NCBI GenBank assembly: GCA_963720785.1
Contig: CAVRGQ010000009.1
Span: 186,001-250,000, forward strand
DNA: 64,000 bases
Source: CAVRGQ01 sp963720785
GTDB taxonomy: Bacteria; Actinomycetota; Acidimicrobiia; IMCC26256; DASPTH01
Direction of reading: 5' to 3'
Shown here: one piece after another, positions 1 to 8,192 of the stretch
Numbering within the stretch: position 1 is the first letter of the stretch
Layout of the letters: each line of letters starts with the position of its first letter
The notes under the pieces: model-generated
Seen by the model: only the letters and a program-made list of their open reading frames with translations
Told to the model about the DNA's origin: nothing
Database searches by the model: none
Made by a program: the position numbers and the translations under genes

Positions 1-258
1 GACGCGGTCAACCACGTCAACGAGTCGAGCCACATGCTCGACCAGTTCTGGACCATGACCGTGGAGCGGCCCACCAACCGCCCGCTGGCTGCCGACGCAT
101 CGACCACCGAGGTCACGCAGGCACGCGAGCTCGCCGCCCTGTGCCGCAAGGACCTCGCCGCGATCATCGCCCTGGGCGACCGGGTGGGTGAGGACCTCCC
201 CGCGGCGCGCCGAGCGCACGAGCTCGCGCCACGCTTCTTCCTCGCGCCCGAGGAGTAG
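1..258 (+). CDS. C-terminal fragment of an unidentified protein (cut by window edge)
   Basis: The frame is open from base 1 and ends at TAG 256-258, giving 85 C-terminal residues. The fragment is helical-looking and polar (HVNESSHMLDQFW near the start, FFLAPEE at the end). No domain can be named from this part and there are no cysteine motifs or membrane segments. It converges with the SMP-30 gene, whose stop lies 11 bases away, so it is the last gene of whatever transcript enters from the left. The product is unknown. Confidence 0.6.
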   Translation, partial: DAVNHVNESSHMLDQFWTMTVERPTNRPLAADASTTEVTQARELAALCRKDLAAIIALGDRVGEDLPAARRAHELAPRFFLAPEE

Positions 259-268
259 GGCCGCCCCG

Positions 269-1144
269 TCAGGGCCGCCCCGCGTGCGGCACGTCCACCC
301 GCACGCTCGTCATGACGCCCCCGCCGCGTCCCGCCGTCTCCTCGGGGACGCCGCCGGGCGCAGTGGCGACGAAGAGCGTGCAACCGTCGTCGCCGCCCAG
401 GGTGCACGCGTAGGCGGTCATCGGCATCGCGATGCGTTGCAGGATCGTGCCGCCCTCGCGCACGCGCACGACCTCGCCGGCCCCGCCACCGTGACCGACG
501 GACGGGTTCGCCGTCCAGATCGCGCCGTCGGCGTCGAGCGTGCAGCCATCGGGCGACACCCCCTCGAGCGCGGCCCATTCGCGCCGGTCGTACAGCGCGC
601 CGCCTTCGCCGATCGTGAACGCGGTGTAGCGACGCGCCAACGTCTCGCCGACGATCAACGTCGCGCCGTCGGGCGTGATCACGCTGCCGTTCGGGAAGAG
701 CAGTCCGTCGGCGCCAACCCGGACCTCGCCGTCGGGCGTGACCCACGCGAGCGAAGCGGTGGTCCACTCCTCGCCGGCGTACAGGTCGAATCCGAAGTTG
801 CCCACATATGCGGTGCCGTCGTTCGCGACGACCATGTCGTTGCACGGCCCGGCCGCGATACCGCGTAGATCGGCGTGTTCCACGAGCGTGCCGTCGGGTT
901 CCCGGCGCAGCACGCAGCGGTCGTGCATCGACACCACCAGCAGGCGGCCGTCGGGCAACCAGCCGAGCCCGCTCGGCGAGTCGTCGAGGGTGAGGATGCG
1001 TTCCTCCGCACCGTCGGCCGAGCAGGCGAACACGCCGTGCCGGTGGAAGTCGGAGTACCAGAGGCGGCCGTCGTGCCACCGCAGTCCCTCGGCGAAGTCG
1101 ATGCCGGTGACCAGGATGCCCACGCTCGCGGTCTCGTCCTGCAT
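269..1144 (-). CDS. SMP-30/gluconolactonase/LRE family protein
   Basis: A 291-residue six-bladed beta-propeller of the SMP-30/regucalcin family. These are metal-dependent lactonases that hydrolyse sugar lactones or related esters. The expected metal ligands are visible: Glu19 (FAEGLRW), Asn102 (PCNDMVV), Asn152 (FPNGSVI) and Asp199 (SPDGC). Length is typical and there is no signal peptide, so it is cytosolic. The ATG at 1144 is supported by a TANNNT box (TACGGT) 7 nt upstream on the minus strand, suggesting a leaderless mRNA. It is divergent from a zinc alcohol dehydrogenase, which fits sugar or polyol oxidation followed by lactone opening. The substrate cannot be read from the sequence. Confidence 0.85.
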   Translation of the reverse strand: MQDETASVGILVTGIDFAEGLRWHDGRLWYSDFHRHGVFACSADGAEERILTLDDSPSGLGWLPDGRLLVVSMHDRCVLRREPDGTLVEHADLRGIAAGPCNDMVVANDGTAYVGNFGFDLYAGEEWTTASLAWVTPDGEVRVGADGLLFPNGSVITPDGATLIVGETLARRYTAFTIGEGGALYDRREWAALEGVSPDGCTLDADGAIWTANPSVGHGGGAGEVVRVREGGTILQRIAMPMTAYACTLGGDDGCTLFVATAPGGVPEETAGRGGGVMTSVRVDVPHAGRP

Positions 1145-1176
1145 GGACCAGACCGTACTGGCGTAGAGTGCGCGCC
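1145..1176. promoter_or_regulatory. Divergent pair of leaderless promoters
   Basis: This 32-bp gap carries a -10-like hexamer for each flanking gene. TAGAGT (1164-1169) lies 7 nt before the ATG at 1177 on the plus strand. TACGGT (minus strand, 1157-1152) lies 7 nt before the ATG at 1144. There is no room for a ribosome binding site, so both mRNAs would begin at or next to the start codon. No clear -35 element is visible. Confidence 0.55.
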
Positions 1177-2163
1177 ATGCGTGCTGCAGTGCTCACCGAC
1201 ACCCACGGCTTCGAGGTCGCGGAGGTGCCCGACCCGTCACCCGGCCCCGGCGAACTGGTGCTGCGCGTCGACGCGTGCGGCATCTGCGGCTCCGACATCA
1301 AGATGCGTCACCACATGCCGAGCGGCCTGGTGATGGGACACGAGTTCGCGGGCGAGATCGTCGCGTGCGGGAGCGACAGCGGCCCGTGGCGCGAGGGCCA
1401 GCGGGTCGCTTCGCTGCCGATCATCGGCTGCGGGGTGTGCCCGCCGTGCCGCGCGGGCGAGCCTGCACACTGCGTGCAGGCCGACCTCGTCGGCGTCGGC
1501 GGCAGCAGTGGCGCCTACGCGGAGTTCGTCCGGGTGAGCGCGCGGGAGACGTTCGCACTCCCCGAGGGCTTCGACCCCGAGATGGGGGCGCTCACCGAAC
1601 CGTTGGCCGTCGGACTGCACGCGGTGGCGCGGGCGCAGTTGACGCCGGGCACGCGTGTCCTCGTCGTCGGCGGTGGTCCCGTCGGCCTCGCGGTCACCGT
1701 GTGGGCGCGCCAGTTCGGCGCCGGCGAATTGGTCGTGTCCGACCCCTCGCCCGAGCGGCGCGAAGCCGCCGGCCGGTTCGGCGCCACGAGCGTGGTCGAT
1801 CCCACCAGTGGCGACATCGGCACCGGCTTCGACGTCGTGTTCGAGTGCGTCGGCATCCCGGGCATGGTCGACGTCGCCGTCGGCGCGGCCGGCCTGCACG
1901 GGCGGGTCGTCATCGCCGGCGTGTGCACGTACCCGGATCCGTTCACACCGATCTCCGCAGTGCTCAAGGAGATCACCATGGATTTCGTCGTCTACTACAC
2001 GCGCCCGGAGTTCGCGTACGTGATCGACGCGTTCGGGCACGGCGTGATCGACCCGGCGCCGTTCGTCACCGACCGCATCGGCCTCGACGGCGTCGACGCG
2101 GCGTTCCGGGAGCTCGACGGCTCGCGCTCGCAGTGCAAGATCCTGGTGCTGCCCGGCACCTGA
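1177..2163 (+). CDS. Zinc-dependent alcohol dehydrogenase (MDR family)
   Basis: A 328-residue medium-chain dehydrogenase with a GroES-like N-terminal half and a Rossmann C-terminal half. Catalytic zinc ligands are Cys37 (CGICGSD), His55 and Glu56 (GHE). The structural-zinc loop has Cys85, Cys88, Cys91 and Cys99. The NAD(P) loop is VVGGGPVGLAV. It resembles threonine, sorbitol or butanediol dehydrogenases and oxidises a secondary alcohol or polyol with NAD(P). The ATG at 1177 is preferred over the GTG at 1168, because that GTG lies inside the TAGAGT promoter box. The divergent SMP-30 neighbour suggests a sugar-oxidation context. The exact substrate is unknown. Confidence 0.85.
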   Translation: MRAAVLTDTHGFEVAEVPDPSPGPGELVLRVDACGICGSDIKMRHHMPSGLVMGHEFAGEIVACGSDSGPWREGQRVASLPIIGCGVCPPCRAGEPAHCVQADLVGVGGSSGAYAEFVRVSARETFALPEGFDPEMGALTEPLAVGLHAVARAQLTPGTRVLVVGGGPVGLAVTVWARQFGAGELVVSDPSPERREAAGRFGATSVVDPTSGDIGTGFDVVFECVGIPGMVDVAVGAAGLHGRVVIAGVCTYPDPFTPISAVLKEITMDFVVYYTRPEFAYVIDAFGHGVIDPAPFVTDRIGLDGVDAAFRELDGSRSQCKILVLPGT

Positions 2164-2164
2164 C

Positions 2165-2590
2165 CTACCCGATCGCGATGGTCGCCTTCCCCGGCGCGAG
2201 CACGGTGGCGGGCGTGTCGCGGTCGACCACCGCGACGTCGAGGTCGACGAACGTCTGCCCCGCTTCCTCGCGCACCGCGGTGACCGTGCCCCGTGCGGCC
2301 ACGGTCTGGCCGCGGAGGTTGGGCGAGCGGAACGACAGGTCCATCGACACGATGCGACCGTCGCCCGCGAACGACGCCTCGATCCAGTCGCGCAGCATGT
2401 TGTGCAGGTAGGCCCACAGCAGGTTGCCCATGCCGAACGCACTCGGGAAGCCAGCCGCGCGCCCGGCTTCGTCGTCCATGTGGATGGGCACGAACTCGTC
2501 GTTGACCGCCGCGTAGCGGTTCCAGTTGGCGAGGTCGGTGGTGCGCACGTACTCGGGCACTTCCGTGCCGACAGTGACGGTGGCGGTCAT
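2165..2590 (-). CDS. MaoC-like hot-dog dehydratase
   Basis: A 141-residue single hot-dog protein of the MaoC/(R)-enoyl-CoA hydratase family, which hydrates or dehydrates acyl-CoA thioesters. The hydratase-2 signature is present as YAAVNDEFVPIHMDD, with Asp31 and His37 as the presumed catalytic pair. The next minus-strand gene upstream (2644-3144) is an FAS1-type N-terminal MaoC half. Such pairs usually form a heterodimer in which only one subunit keeps the catalytic dyad. This resembles the mycobacterial HadAB and ChsH families. The start ATG follows a GAGGAG ribosome binding site that sits directly after a 14-bp tandem repeat. It probably acts in fatty-acid or steroid side-chain metabolism. 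Confidence 0.8.
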   Translation of the reverse strand: MTATVTVGTEVPEYVRTTDLANWNRYAAVNDEFVPIHMDDEAGRAAGFPSAFGMGNLLWAYLHNMLRDWIEASFAGDGRIVSMDLSFRSPNLRGQTVAARGTVTAVREEAGQTFVDLDVAVVDRDTPATVLAPGKATIAIG

Positions 2591-2603
2591 CGTGCGCTCC
2601 TCG

Positions 2604-2657
2604 AGTAGCGGATGCCTAGTAGCGGAGGCCTAATAGCGGCTGCCTAGTAGCGGATGA
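2604..2657 (-). repeat. 14-bp tandem repeat spanning the end of the upstream dehydratase gene
   Basis: About four copies of a 14-bp unit (plus strand AGTAGCGGATGCCT with point changes) start at 2604, 2618, 2632 and 2646. The last copy encodes the final Ile-Arg-Tyr-stop of the dehydratase at 2644-3144. The other three copies lie after its stop codon and reach to the ribosome binding site of the MaoC gene. Each copy carries a TAG in a shifted frame. The unit appears to have arisen by slippage at the gene end. Confidence 0.85.
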
Positions 2658-3144
2658 AGGTGAGGACCTCGGTCTTCACCGTGTCGCCGCGTTGGTTGGT
2701 CCACGTGTCGGTGGTGGTCGTGAAGAGCATGAGGCCGAGCCGGCCCTCCCGCTCGAAGTAGTCGGTGAGACGGTTCGTGGACGTGATGACATCGCCGGGA
2801 CGCATCGGCTCGCCGTAGGTGGCGACCCGTCCGCCGTTGATGATCGAGGTGGTGGCCGCCCGGGGCAGGCCGAGCGTCTCCTCGGGGCTGCGGTACCCGC
2901 CCCGCCCGAGGTCGGGCTCCTCGCCGGCCGGCGGCACGGTCATCCAGGCGAACGGGTTGAAGTCGTCGGGCGCGCAGAGCTCCGCGTCCGGACGGTCCCA
3001 GAAACGGCGCGGCGGCGGGGCCGGGTACCAGGTCGCGAGCGCCCACTTCCGGATGTCGGACGCGCTCACCGGGAACGAGACCTTCCGGCCCAGTTCGCGC
3101 CCGAGTGAGTCGCGCATGTCGTCGGTGATCCAACTTGCGGCCAT
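2644..3144 (-). CDS. FAS1-type MaoC-like dehydratase, N-terminal-half subunit
   Basis: A 166-residue hot-dog protein of the MaoC-dehydratase-like (FAS1_DH region) family. The sequence fits this non-catalytic or substrate-binding half: KVSFPVSASDIRKWALA near the start, a proline-rich stretch around residue 42, then GGRVATYGEPMRPGDVIT. It is immediately upstream of the single-domain MaoC gene, so a heterodimeric enoyl-CoA hydratase is likely. ATG 3144 is preferred to the TTG at 3156 because it fits family length. The start faces a divergent SDR at 3171, leaving 26 bp between them. Its tail is part of the 14-bp tandem repeat. Confidence 0.75.
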   Translation of the reverse strand: MAASWITDDMRDSLGRELGRKVSFPVSASDIRKWALATWYPAPPPRRFWDRPDAELCAPDDFNPFAWMTVPPAGEEPDLGRGGYRSPEETLGLPRAATTSIINGGRVATYGEPMRPGDVITSTNRLTDYFEREGRLGLMLFTTTTDTWTNQRGDTVKTEVLTFIRY

Positions 3145-3156
3145 GGCTGCGAACAA

Positions 3157-3170
3157 TAGGCTCCCCCGCC
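3157..3170 (+). promoter_or_regulatory. Leaderless promoter box TAGGCT
   Basis: TAGGCT at 3157-3162 is followed by 8 nt of C-rich spacer and the ATG of the SDR gene at 3171. There is no ribosome binding site. The same TAGGCT-spacer-ATG arrangement recurs before 14314, 52431 and 63861. Confidence 0.5.
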
Positions 3171-3950
3171 ATGGACCAGTCTCTCATCGATCTCTTCAGC
3201 CTCGACGGCCGCGTCGCGATCGTCACCGGATCCACCAAGGGCCTCGGCTACGACATGGCGCTCGGACTCGCGCAGGCCGGGGCCAACGTGGTGGTGTCGA
3301 GCCGCAACCAGGAGGCCTGCGAGGCCATCGCCGCGGAGATCACCGAGCGCACCGGCAACGAGGCGTTCGCCGCCGCGCTCCACATGGGCGACTGGGATGC
3401 CGCCGAACCCTTCGTCGAGCAGGTGATGGAGAAGTTCGGCCGCATCGACGTGCTCGTCAACAATGCGGGCATCCACCCCGGGCCCATGCCGGTGATCGGC
3501 ATCCAGCAGGCCTACTTCGACAAGCTCTACGAGGTGAACCTGCGCGGGCCCGTGCGCCTCGCCGGCCTCGTCGCGCCGCACATGGCCGAGGTGGGCAAGG
3601 GCTCGATCGTCAACATCGCGACCGTCGGCGCGTTCCAGAGCGGTTCGGGCGTGGGTGTGTACACCTCGCTCAAGGCCGCGCTCATCACGTTCACGCGCTC
3701 GATGGCGCGCGAATTCGCGGAGCTCGGCATCCGGGTGAACGCGATCTGCCCCGGCCCGTTCGACTCCGAGATGATGCGGGGCGCCGATCGCATGGACGAC
3801 GGCTTCGCGTCACGCTCGGCGCAGGCCACCATCCTCAAGCGGGTGGCCGACTGTCGCGAGATCGTGGGCGCCACGCTCTACCTCGCGTCCGATGCGTCTT
3901 CCTACACCACCGGCGAGGACCACATCGTCAGCGGCGGGATGCTGCGCTGA
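3171..3950 (+). CDS. SDR family oxidoreductase
   Basis: A 259-residue classical short-chain dehydrogenase/reductase. The nucleotide loop is TGSTKGLG, the NNAG motif is present, and the catalytic Tyr/Lys lie in YTSLK. The C-terminal TTGEDHIVSGG replaces the usual TGQ..DGG. The enzyme interconverts a hydroxyl and a ketone using NAD(P). The ATG at 3171 follows the TAGGCT box without a leader. Its stop overlaps the proposed CTG start of the methyltransferase-like gene, so the two are probably co-translated. The substrate is unknown; one of ten SDRs in the first 24 kb. Confidence 0.85.
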   Translation: MDQSLIDLFSLDGRVAIVTGSTKGLGYDMALGLAQAGANVVVSSRNQEACEAIAAEITERTGNEAFAAALHMGDWDAAEPFVEQVMEKFGRIDVLVNNAGIHPGPMPVIGIQQAYFDKLYEVNLRGPVRLAGLVAPHMAEVGKGSIVNIATVGAFQSGSGVGVYTSLKAALITFTRSMAREFAELGIRVNAICPGPFDSEMMRGADRMDDGFASRSAQATILKRVADCREIVGATLYLASDASSYTTGEDHIVSGGMLR

Positions 3951-4582
3951 ACGATCCGTTCCCGTCCGGGTTCTTCGATCGGGCCGATCCGTCGTCCGAC
4001 GCGGAGTTCTACTCGTGGCCCCGCATGGTCACGCACATCGACGCGGCGGCCATCGCCGCGGTCGGCGACCTCTACGAGGAGCTGGCAATCGAGGGCGCGG
4101 TCCTCGACCTCATGGGCTCGTGGGTCTCGCACTTCCGGCGCAGCCCCGCCGAGCTCACCGTGCTGGGCATGAACGCCGAGGAGCTCGCGGCGAACCCGCA
4201 GGCCCACGCCACGGTGGTCCACGACCTGAACACCGAACCGCACCTGCCGTTCGCCGCCGACGCCTTCGACGCCGCGGTCTGTTGCGTGTCGGTCGACTAC
4301 CTCACGCAACCGCTCGCGGTGTTCACCGACGTCGCGCGGGTGCTGCGTCCCGGCGCGCCGTTCGTGTGCACGTTCTCGAACCGGTGCTTCCCGACGCGAG
4401 CGATCCGGGGCTGGTTGTCGGCGACCGACGAGCAGCACTGCGACATCGTCGCCACCTACTTCCGCCTCGCCGAGGGATGGGACGAACCGGTGATCTCGCG
4501 TCGCACCGAACCGGGGCGCCTCGGCGACCCACTCTTCGCGGTGTGGGCGCGGCGCTCGTCGCGCACCGGTCAGATGCGGTAA
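3947..4582 (+). CDS. Methyltransferase-type-11-like protein, probable CTG start
   Basis: The reading frame encodes a protein resembling class I SAM-dependent methyltransferases: VLDLMGSW as the weak motif I region, HDLNTEPHLPFAADAFD as motif II/III and ARVLRPGAPFVCTFSN as motif V. The glycine-rich SAM loop is degenerate, so catalytic activity is uncertain. The first ATG (4025) would remove a coding-looking segment beginning LNDPFPSGFFDRADP. No ATG, GTG or TTG precedes it in frame. A CTG at 3947-3949 overlaps the SDR stop as CTGA, mimicking the usual ATGA/GTGA coupling, and is proposed as the start (211 aa). The end overlaps the convergent SDR by 13 bases. Confidence 0.65.
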   Translation: MNDPFPSGFFDRADPSSDAEFYSWPRMVTHIDAAAIAAVGDLYEELAIEGAVLDLMGSWVSHFRRSPAELTVLGMNAEELAANPQAHATVVHDLNTEPHLPFAADAFDAAVCCVSVDYLTQPLAVFTDVARVLRPGAPFVCTFSNRCFPTRAIRGWLSATDEQHCDIVATYFRLAEGWDEPVISRRTEPGRLGDPLFAVWARRSSRTGQMR

Positions 4583-5346
4583 CCGCCGTCGACGTGGATC
4601 ACCTGGCCGGTGATGCCGCGGCCATCGTCGGCGCACAGCAGCGTGGCCATGCCGCTGAGCTCCTCGGCCTCGAGGATGCGGTGCTGCGCCGAGTCGGCGA
4701 AGGCCGACTCCTGGGCCTCCGCAACCGAGACGCCGCGCCGTGCCGCGATCGAGTCCCAGTCGACGAGTGACGTGTTCGTCCAACCGGGGCAGAGGAGGTT
4801 CACGTTGATGCCATGGGGCGCGGCCGCGGCGGCAAGCTGCTTGGTGAGGCCGACCAGCCCGTGCTTGGCCGCGGTGTAGGCGACGGCGCCACTTGCGTGC
4901 TTCGACGCACCCGAGCCGATGCTGATCACGCGCCCGCCGCCGGCATCGCGCATCGCCGGGAACGCGGCCTGCGTCGTCCAGTAGATCGACGTGAGACAGA
5001 ACGCGAGGGTGCGCTCGAACGACCCGTCGGGATCATCGGCGAACGGATCGTGGTGACGGCCGATCGTGCCGCCGACGTTGTTCACCAACGCGTCGACCCG
5101 CCCGAAGCGCTCGAGCGCGGCGAGCACCGGCGCCTGCGCGCCTTCCTTGGTGGTGGAGTCGGCGACCACCGCCACACCCGTGCGACCGAGCGACTCGGCG
5201 TACTCCACGACCGCGTCGAGATCCGACTGGGTGCGCGACGAGATCACGATGTCGGCGCCCTCCTCGGCGAACCGCTGGGCGATGGCCCGGCCGATGCCGC
5301 GACCCCCGCCGGTGACGACCGCGATCTTCCCGTCGAGCTGACCCAT
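4570..5346 (-). CDS. SDR family oxidoreductase
   Basis: A 258-residue classical SDR with TGGGRGIG as the cofactor loop. RT follows strand beta-2 (ISSRTQ), compatible with NADP. VNNVGG stands at the NNAG position and YTAAK at the active site. The C-terminus has TGQVIHVDGGYRI. It probably acts as a 3-oxoacyl-(ACP/CoA) reductase-like or alcohol-oxidising enzyme. It is divergent from the APH-like kinase at 5411. Its 3' end overlaps the methyltransferase-like gene in convergent orientation. The real substrate cannot be inferred. Confidence 0.85.
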   Translation of the reverse strand: MGQLDGKIAVVTGGGRGIGRAIAQRFAEEGADIVISSRTQSDLDAVVEYAESLGRTGVAVVADSTTKEGAQAPVLAALERFGRVDALVNNVGGTIGRHHDPFADDPDGSFERTLAFCLTSIYWTTQAAFPAMRDAGGGRVISIGSGASKHASGAVAYTAAKHGLVGLTKQLAAAAAPHGINVNLLCPGWTNTSLVDWDSIAARRGVSVAEAQESAFADSAQHRILEAEELSGMATLLCADDGRGITGQVIHVDGGYRI

Positions 5347-5396
5347 TGCCGTTCCTCCGTGCCGTGCTCAGGATGCCGACTGCGGGGCGGACCCTA

Positions 5397-5410
5397 TAGC
5401 GTTCGCCACC
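5397..5410 (+). promoter_or_regulatory. Leaderless promoter box TAGCGT
   Basis: TAGCGT (5397-5402) sits 8 nt before the ATG at 5411, with no ribosome binding site between. The same hexamer precedes the genes starting at 14273, 55008 and 60488 on the minus strand. Confidence 0.45.
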
Positions 5411-6452
5411 ATGGCTGAACAGACGAACCCGGTCGACGTCGAAACGGCGGTGCCCTCGGGCCCGCTCGGGGCCTGGATCGCCGCCAACGTGGAGGGCGCG
5501 GCAGGGCGCGGTACGGGTCGACCAGCTCGCCGGCGGCTCGTCGAACCTCACGTTCCGCGTGCGCGACGGCGCCAACGACTGGGTGCTGCGCCGCCCGCCG
5601 TTGCGCCACGTGCTCGCCACCGCGCACGACATGACGCGCGAGCACACGGTGCAGGCTGCGTTGCAGGGCACCGACGTTCCCGTCGCCCCACAGGTCGCGC
5701 AGTGCAGCGACGAGTCGGTGATCGGCGCGCCGTTCTACCTGATGCAGCGACTCGACGGTGTCGTCTACGACGACGTCGACGCGGTCGCGGACATCACGGA
5801 GGAACAGGCGCTCGGCGCCACCTACGAACTGGCTGACGTGCTCGCCCACCTGCACACCACCGACTACGAGGCCGTGGGTCTCGGCGCGTTCGGTCGTCCG
5901 GCCGGGTTCATGGCCCGCCAGCTCGCCCGGTGGCAGAAGCAGTGGGCGGCCTCGGAGCTGGAGCCGGTCGCCGAGATCGACGCGGTCGTGCAGCGTCTGG
6001 AGGCGATGCTCCCGCCCGACTCGCGCCACGGCATCGTGCACGGCGACTACAGCTTCAACAACACCATGTTCCGCGCCGACGACCCCACGAAGATGCTGGC
6101 CCTGCTCGACTGGGAGATGTCGACGCTCGGCGACCCGCTCTCGGATGTCGGCACCCTGCTCGTCTACTGGGGCGAGGTCGGTGAGCGGATGTGGCGCAAC
6201 CGGGCACCGCAGGCCCACCGCGCCAATGCCGGCTTCCCCGACGCCGACACGCTGCTCACCCGCTACCAGGACACGAGCGGCATCGACGTCGGCCACATCG
6301 ACTTCTACACGGCGTTCGCGACCTACAAGCTCGCGGTGATCTCGCAGGGCGCGGCCAAGCGCATCTCCCTCACCGACCCCGGGCGCGCGGCCGGCACCGT
6401 CGAGTCGGTGCGGTGGCTCGCGGAGACCGCGCTGCGCTACGCCGGCGGCTGA
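5411..6452 (+). CDS. APH-like phosphotransferase family protein (one frameshift)
   Basis: An aminoglycoside-phosphotransferase-fold kinase of the type often found among acyl-CoA dehydrogenase genes (ACAD10/11-like). The Brenner motif HGDYSFNN lies near residue 209 and the metal-binding LLDWEMSTLGDP near 232. The reading frame is broken near 5503-5508. The first frame gives MAEQTNPVDVETAVPSGP and onward. After removal of one G from a GGG run the second frame continues AVRVDQLAGGSSNLTFRV to the stop. The joined product is 346 residues, normal for the family. The fault is probably a sequencing error. It may phosphorylate a hydroxyl-acyl or other small alcohol substrate. Confidence 0.75.
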
Positions 6453-7291
6453 GCCCGCAACTCCAACTGCTCGGCGCGCACCGCGTCGATGCGTTCGCCG
6501 AGGTGCGGCTGGTGGGCGTCGAGCCCGCCGTTGCAGCCGATGTACTGGCCGGTCACGTACGCCGACTCGTCGGACGCGAAGTAGAGCACCAGGTGCGCGA
6601 TGTCGTCGGGCTCACCGAGTCGCGGCGTGAGCACGTTGCGCTGGATCACGTTGGCGACGTCGGGCGGGATGTTGTTGCGCAGCGCGGGCGTGAGGATCGG
6701 CCCCGGCGAGATGGTGTTGCAGCGGATGCCGTCGAGCCCGTACTGCGTGGCCACGTAGTTGGTGAGCGTGTTGACCGCCGCCTTCGACACGCCGTAGGCG
6801 GTGCGGGTGTGGTCGCCGAGACGCGACGACGTCGACGACATGTTCACGATCGAACCGCCACCGCGCTCGATCATGCGCGGGATCGCGTGTTTGCACCCGA
6901 GCATCGGCCCGCGGACGTTGACGGCCATGGTGAGGTCCCACGTGTCGACGGGCATCTCGGTGATGCGCTGGTCGGGGGCGAACAGGTCGGGATCGGTGAG
7001 CGCGGCGTTGTTGTGCAACACGTCGACCCCGCCGAACGCGTCGACCGCCGCGGCAACCATCGCGATCACGTCGACCTCGACGCTCACGTCGGCGGCCACA
7101 CCGATCGCGTGGCCACCCGCGGCGACGATCTCGTCGGCCACCTGCTGGGCGCGCTCGCCGATCAGGTCGGCGACGCACACCGCGGCGCCCTCGGACGCGA
7201 GCAGCTTGCTCGTGGCCGCGCCGATGCCGGAGCCACCGCCCGTGACGATGGCCACCTTGCCCTCGACCCGCCCCCGTCCTGAAGCCGGCAT
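6437..7291 (-). CDS. SDR family oxidoreductase
   Basis: A 284-residue classical SDR with TGGGSGIG, ADLI after beta-2, HNNA in place of NNAG and YGVSK as the catalytic Tyr-Lys. The C-terminal TGQYIGCNGGLDAHQ has Asn for the usual Asp before GG. Its ATG at 7291 overlaps the stop of the preceding SDR by one base (TGATG), so the two are translationally coupled. It is the last gene of a minus-strand operon running from 11015. The end overlaps the convergent APH-like gene by 16 bases. Confidence 0.85.
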   Translation of the reverse strand: MPASGRGRVEGKVAIVTGGGSGIGAATSKLLASEGAAVCVADLIGERAQQVADEIVAAGGHAIGVAADVSVEVDVIAMVAAAVDAFGGVDVLHNNAALTDPDLFAPDQRITEMPVDTWDLTMAVNVRGPMLGCKHAIPRMIERGGGSIVNMSSTSSRLGDHTRTAYGVSKAAVNTLTNYVATQYGLDGIRCNTISPGPILTPALRNNIPPDVANVIQRNVLTPRLGEPDDIAHLVLYFASDESAYVTGQYIGCNGGLDAHQPHLGERIDAVRAEQLELRAQPPA

Positions 7292-8106
7292 CAGAGCCCG
7301 AAGCCCATGGAGTGAATGGCACCGGTGACCCCGCCGTCGACCCGCAGGTCGCAGCCGGTCACGAACGACGCCTCCGGGCCGCACAGCCACTGCACCGCGG
7401 CACCGATGTCCTCCGCGGTGCCGATGCGGGGCACCGGCGACATGTCGAGCATCCCCTGCATCTGCTCGCCCGCGCCCTCGGTGATCTCCTTCTGCCCCAT
7501 CGGCGTCGAGATGATCCCCGGGCTGACGCTGACGACCCGACCGCCCTTCGGCCCCCAGATGCCGGCGTAACGCTCGACCCGCAGGTGGTTGACCCGCTTG
7601 GCGATGCCGTAGGTGTCGCCGAAGTTCAGGCCGTCGGTCGGACCGACGAGATCGAGCAGGTCGTCGGCGTCCGCAGTGATCAGCGCGGCGCACTGTTCCG
7701 ACGTGAGCGACGACATGTACCCGGCCATCGACGCGATGCACACCGCGACCGTGCCGTCGATGACGAGCGGGGTGAACGCCTCGAGCACGTACTCGGTACC
7801 GAGCAGGTCGACCTGCAGCACCCGCTCGGCGGTCGCCATGGTGGGCGAGAGGCCGGCGGTGTGCACGAGCGCACGCAGCGAGCCGAGCGATCCCGCGGTC
7901 GCGGCCAGGTTGGCGACCGACGCGCGGTCCGACACGTCGACCTCGACGGGCGTCACGGCGAAGCCGTCACCCCGGAGCGCCTCCGCCTCGGCGGCGAGCT
8001 TCTTCCCGTCGAAGTCGGCGATCACCAGCTGGCGACCGTTGCCGAGGCGCCGTGCCGCGACCACTCCCATGCCACCGATCCCGGTGACGACGACGACTTC
8101 GGCCAT
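7291..8106 (-). CDS. Atypical SDR family oxidoreductase
   Basis: A 271-residue short-chain dehydrogenase with a shortened cofactor loop, TGIGGMG, right at the N-terminus, and ADFDG after beta-2. Ser lies in CIASMAG and Tyr/Lys in YGIAK. The sequence between them is longer than usual (an insertion ADADDLLDLVGPTDGLNFGD), a pattern also seen in the EGK-type SDRs at 16678 and 22072. ATG 8106 is chosen over GTG 8121 because GGGGAGG lies at ribosome-binding distance upstream of it. It belongs to the same operon as its neighbours. The substrate is unknown. Confidence 0.8.
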   Translation of the reverse strand: MAEVVVVTGIGGMGVVAARRLGNGRQLVIADFDGKKLAAEAEALRGDGFAVTPVEVDVSDRASVANLAATAGSLGSLRALVHTAGLSPTMATAERVLQVDLLGTEYVLEAFTPLVIDGTVAVCIASMAGYMSSLTSEQCAALITADADDLLDLVGPTDGLNFGDTYGIAKRVNHLRVERYAGIWGPKGGRVVSVSPGIISTPMGQKEITEGAGEQMQGMLDMSPVPRIGTAEDIGAAVQWLCGPEASFVTGCDLRVDGGVTGAIHSMGFGL

Positions 8107-8192
8107 GACGGCCTCCCCCACTCGCGGCGCCGCGGACCGTCCGGGCGCGGGCGCAACCTATCCCGATGCGTGGGGGACGCGGTAGCCGCCGG

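Noticed and set aside
1168..1176. GTG 1168 as start of the zinc alcohol dehydrogenase
   Set aside because: It lies inside the TAGAGT promoter box. ATG 1177 begins at the family's normal N-terminus (MRAAVL).
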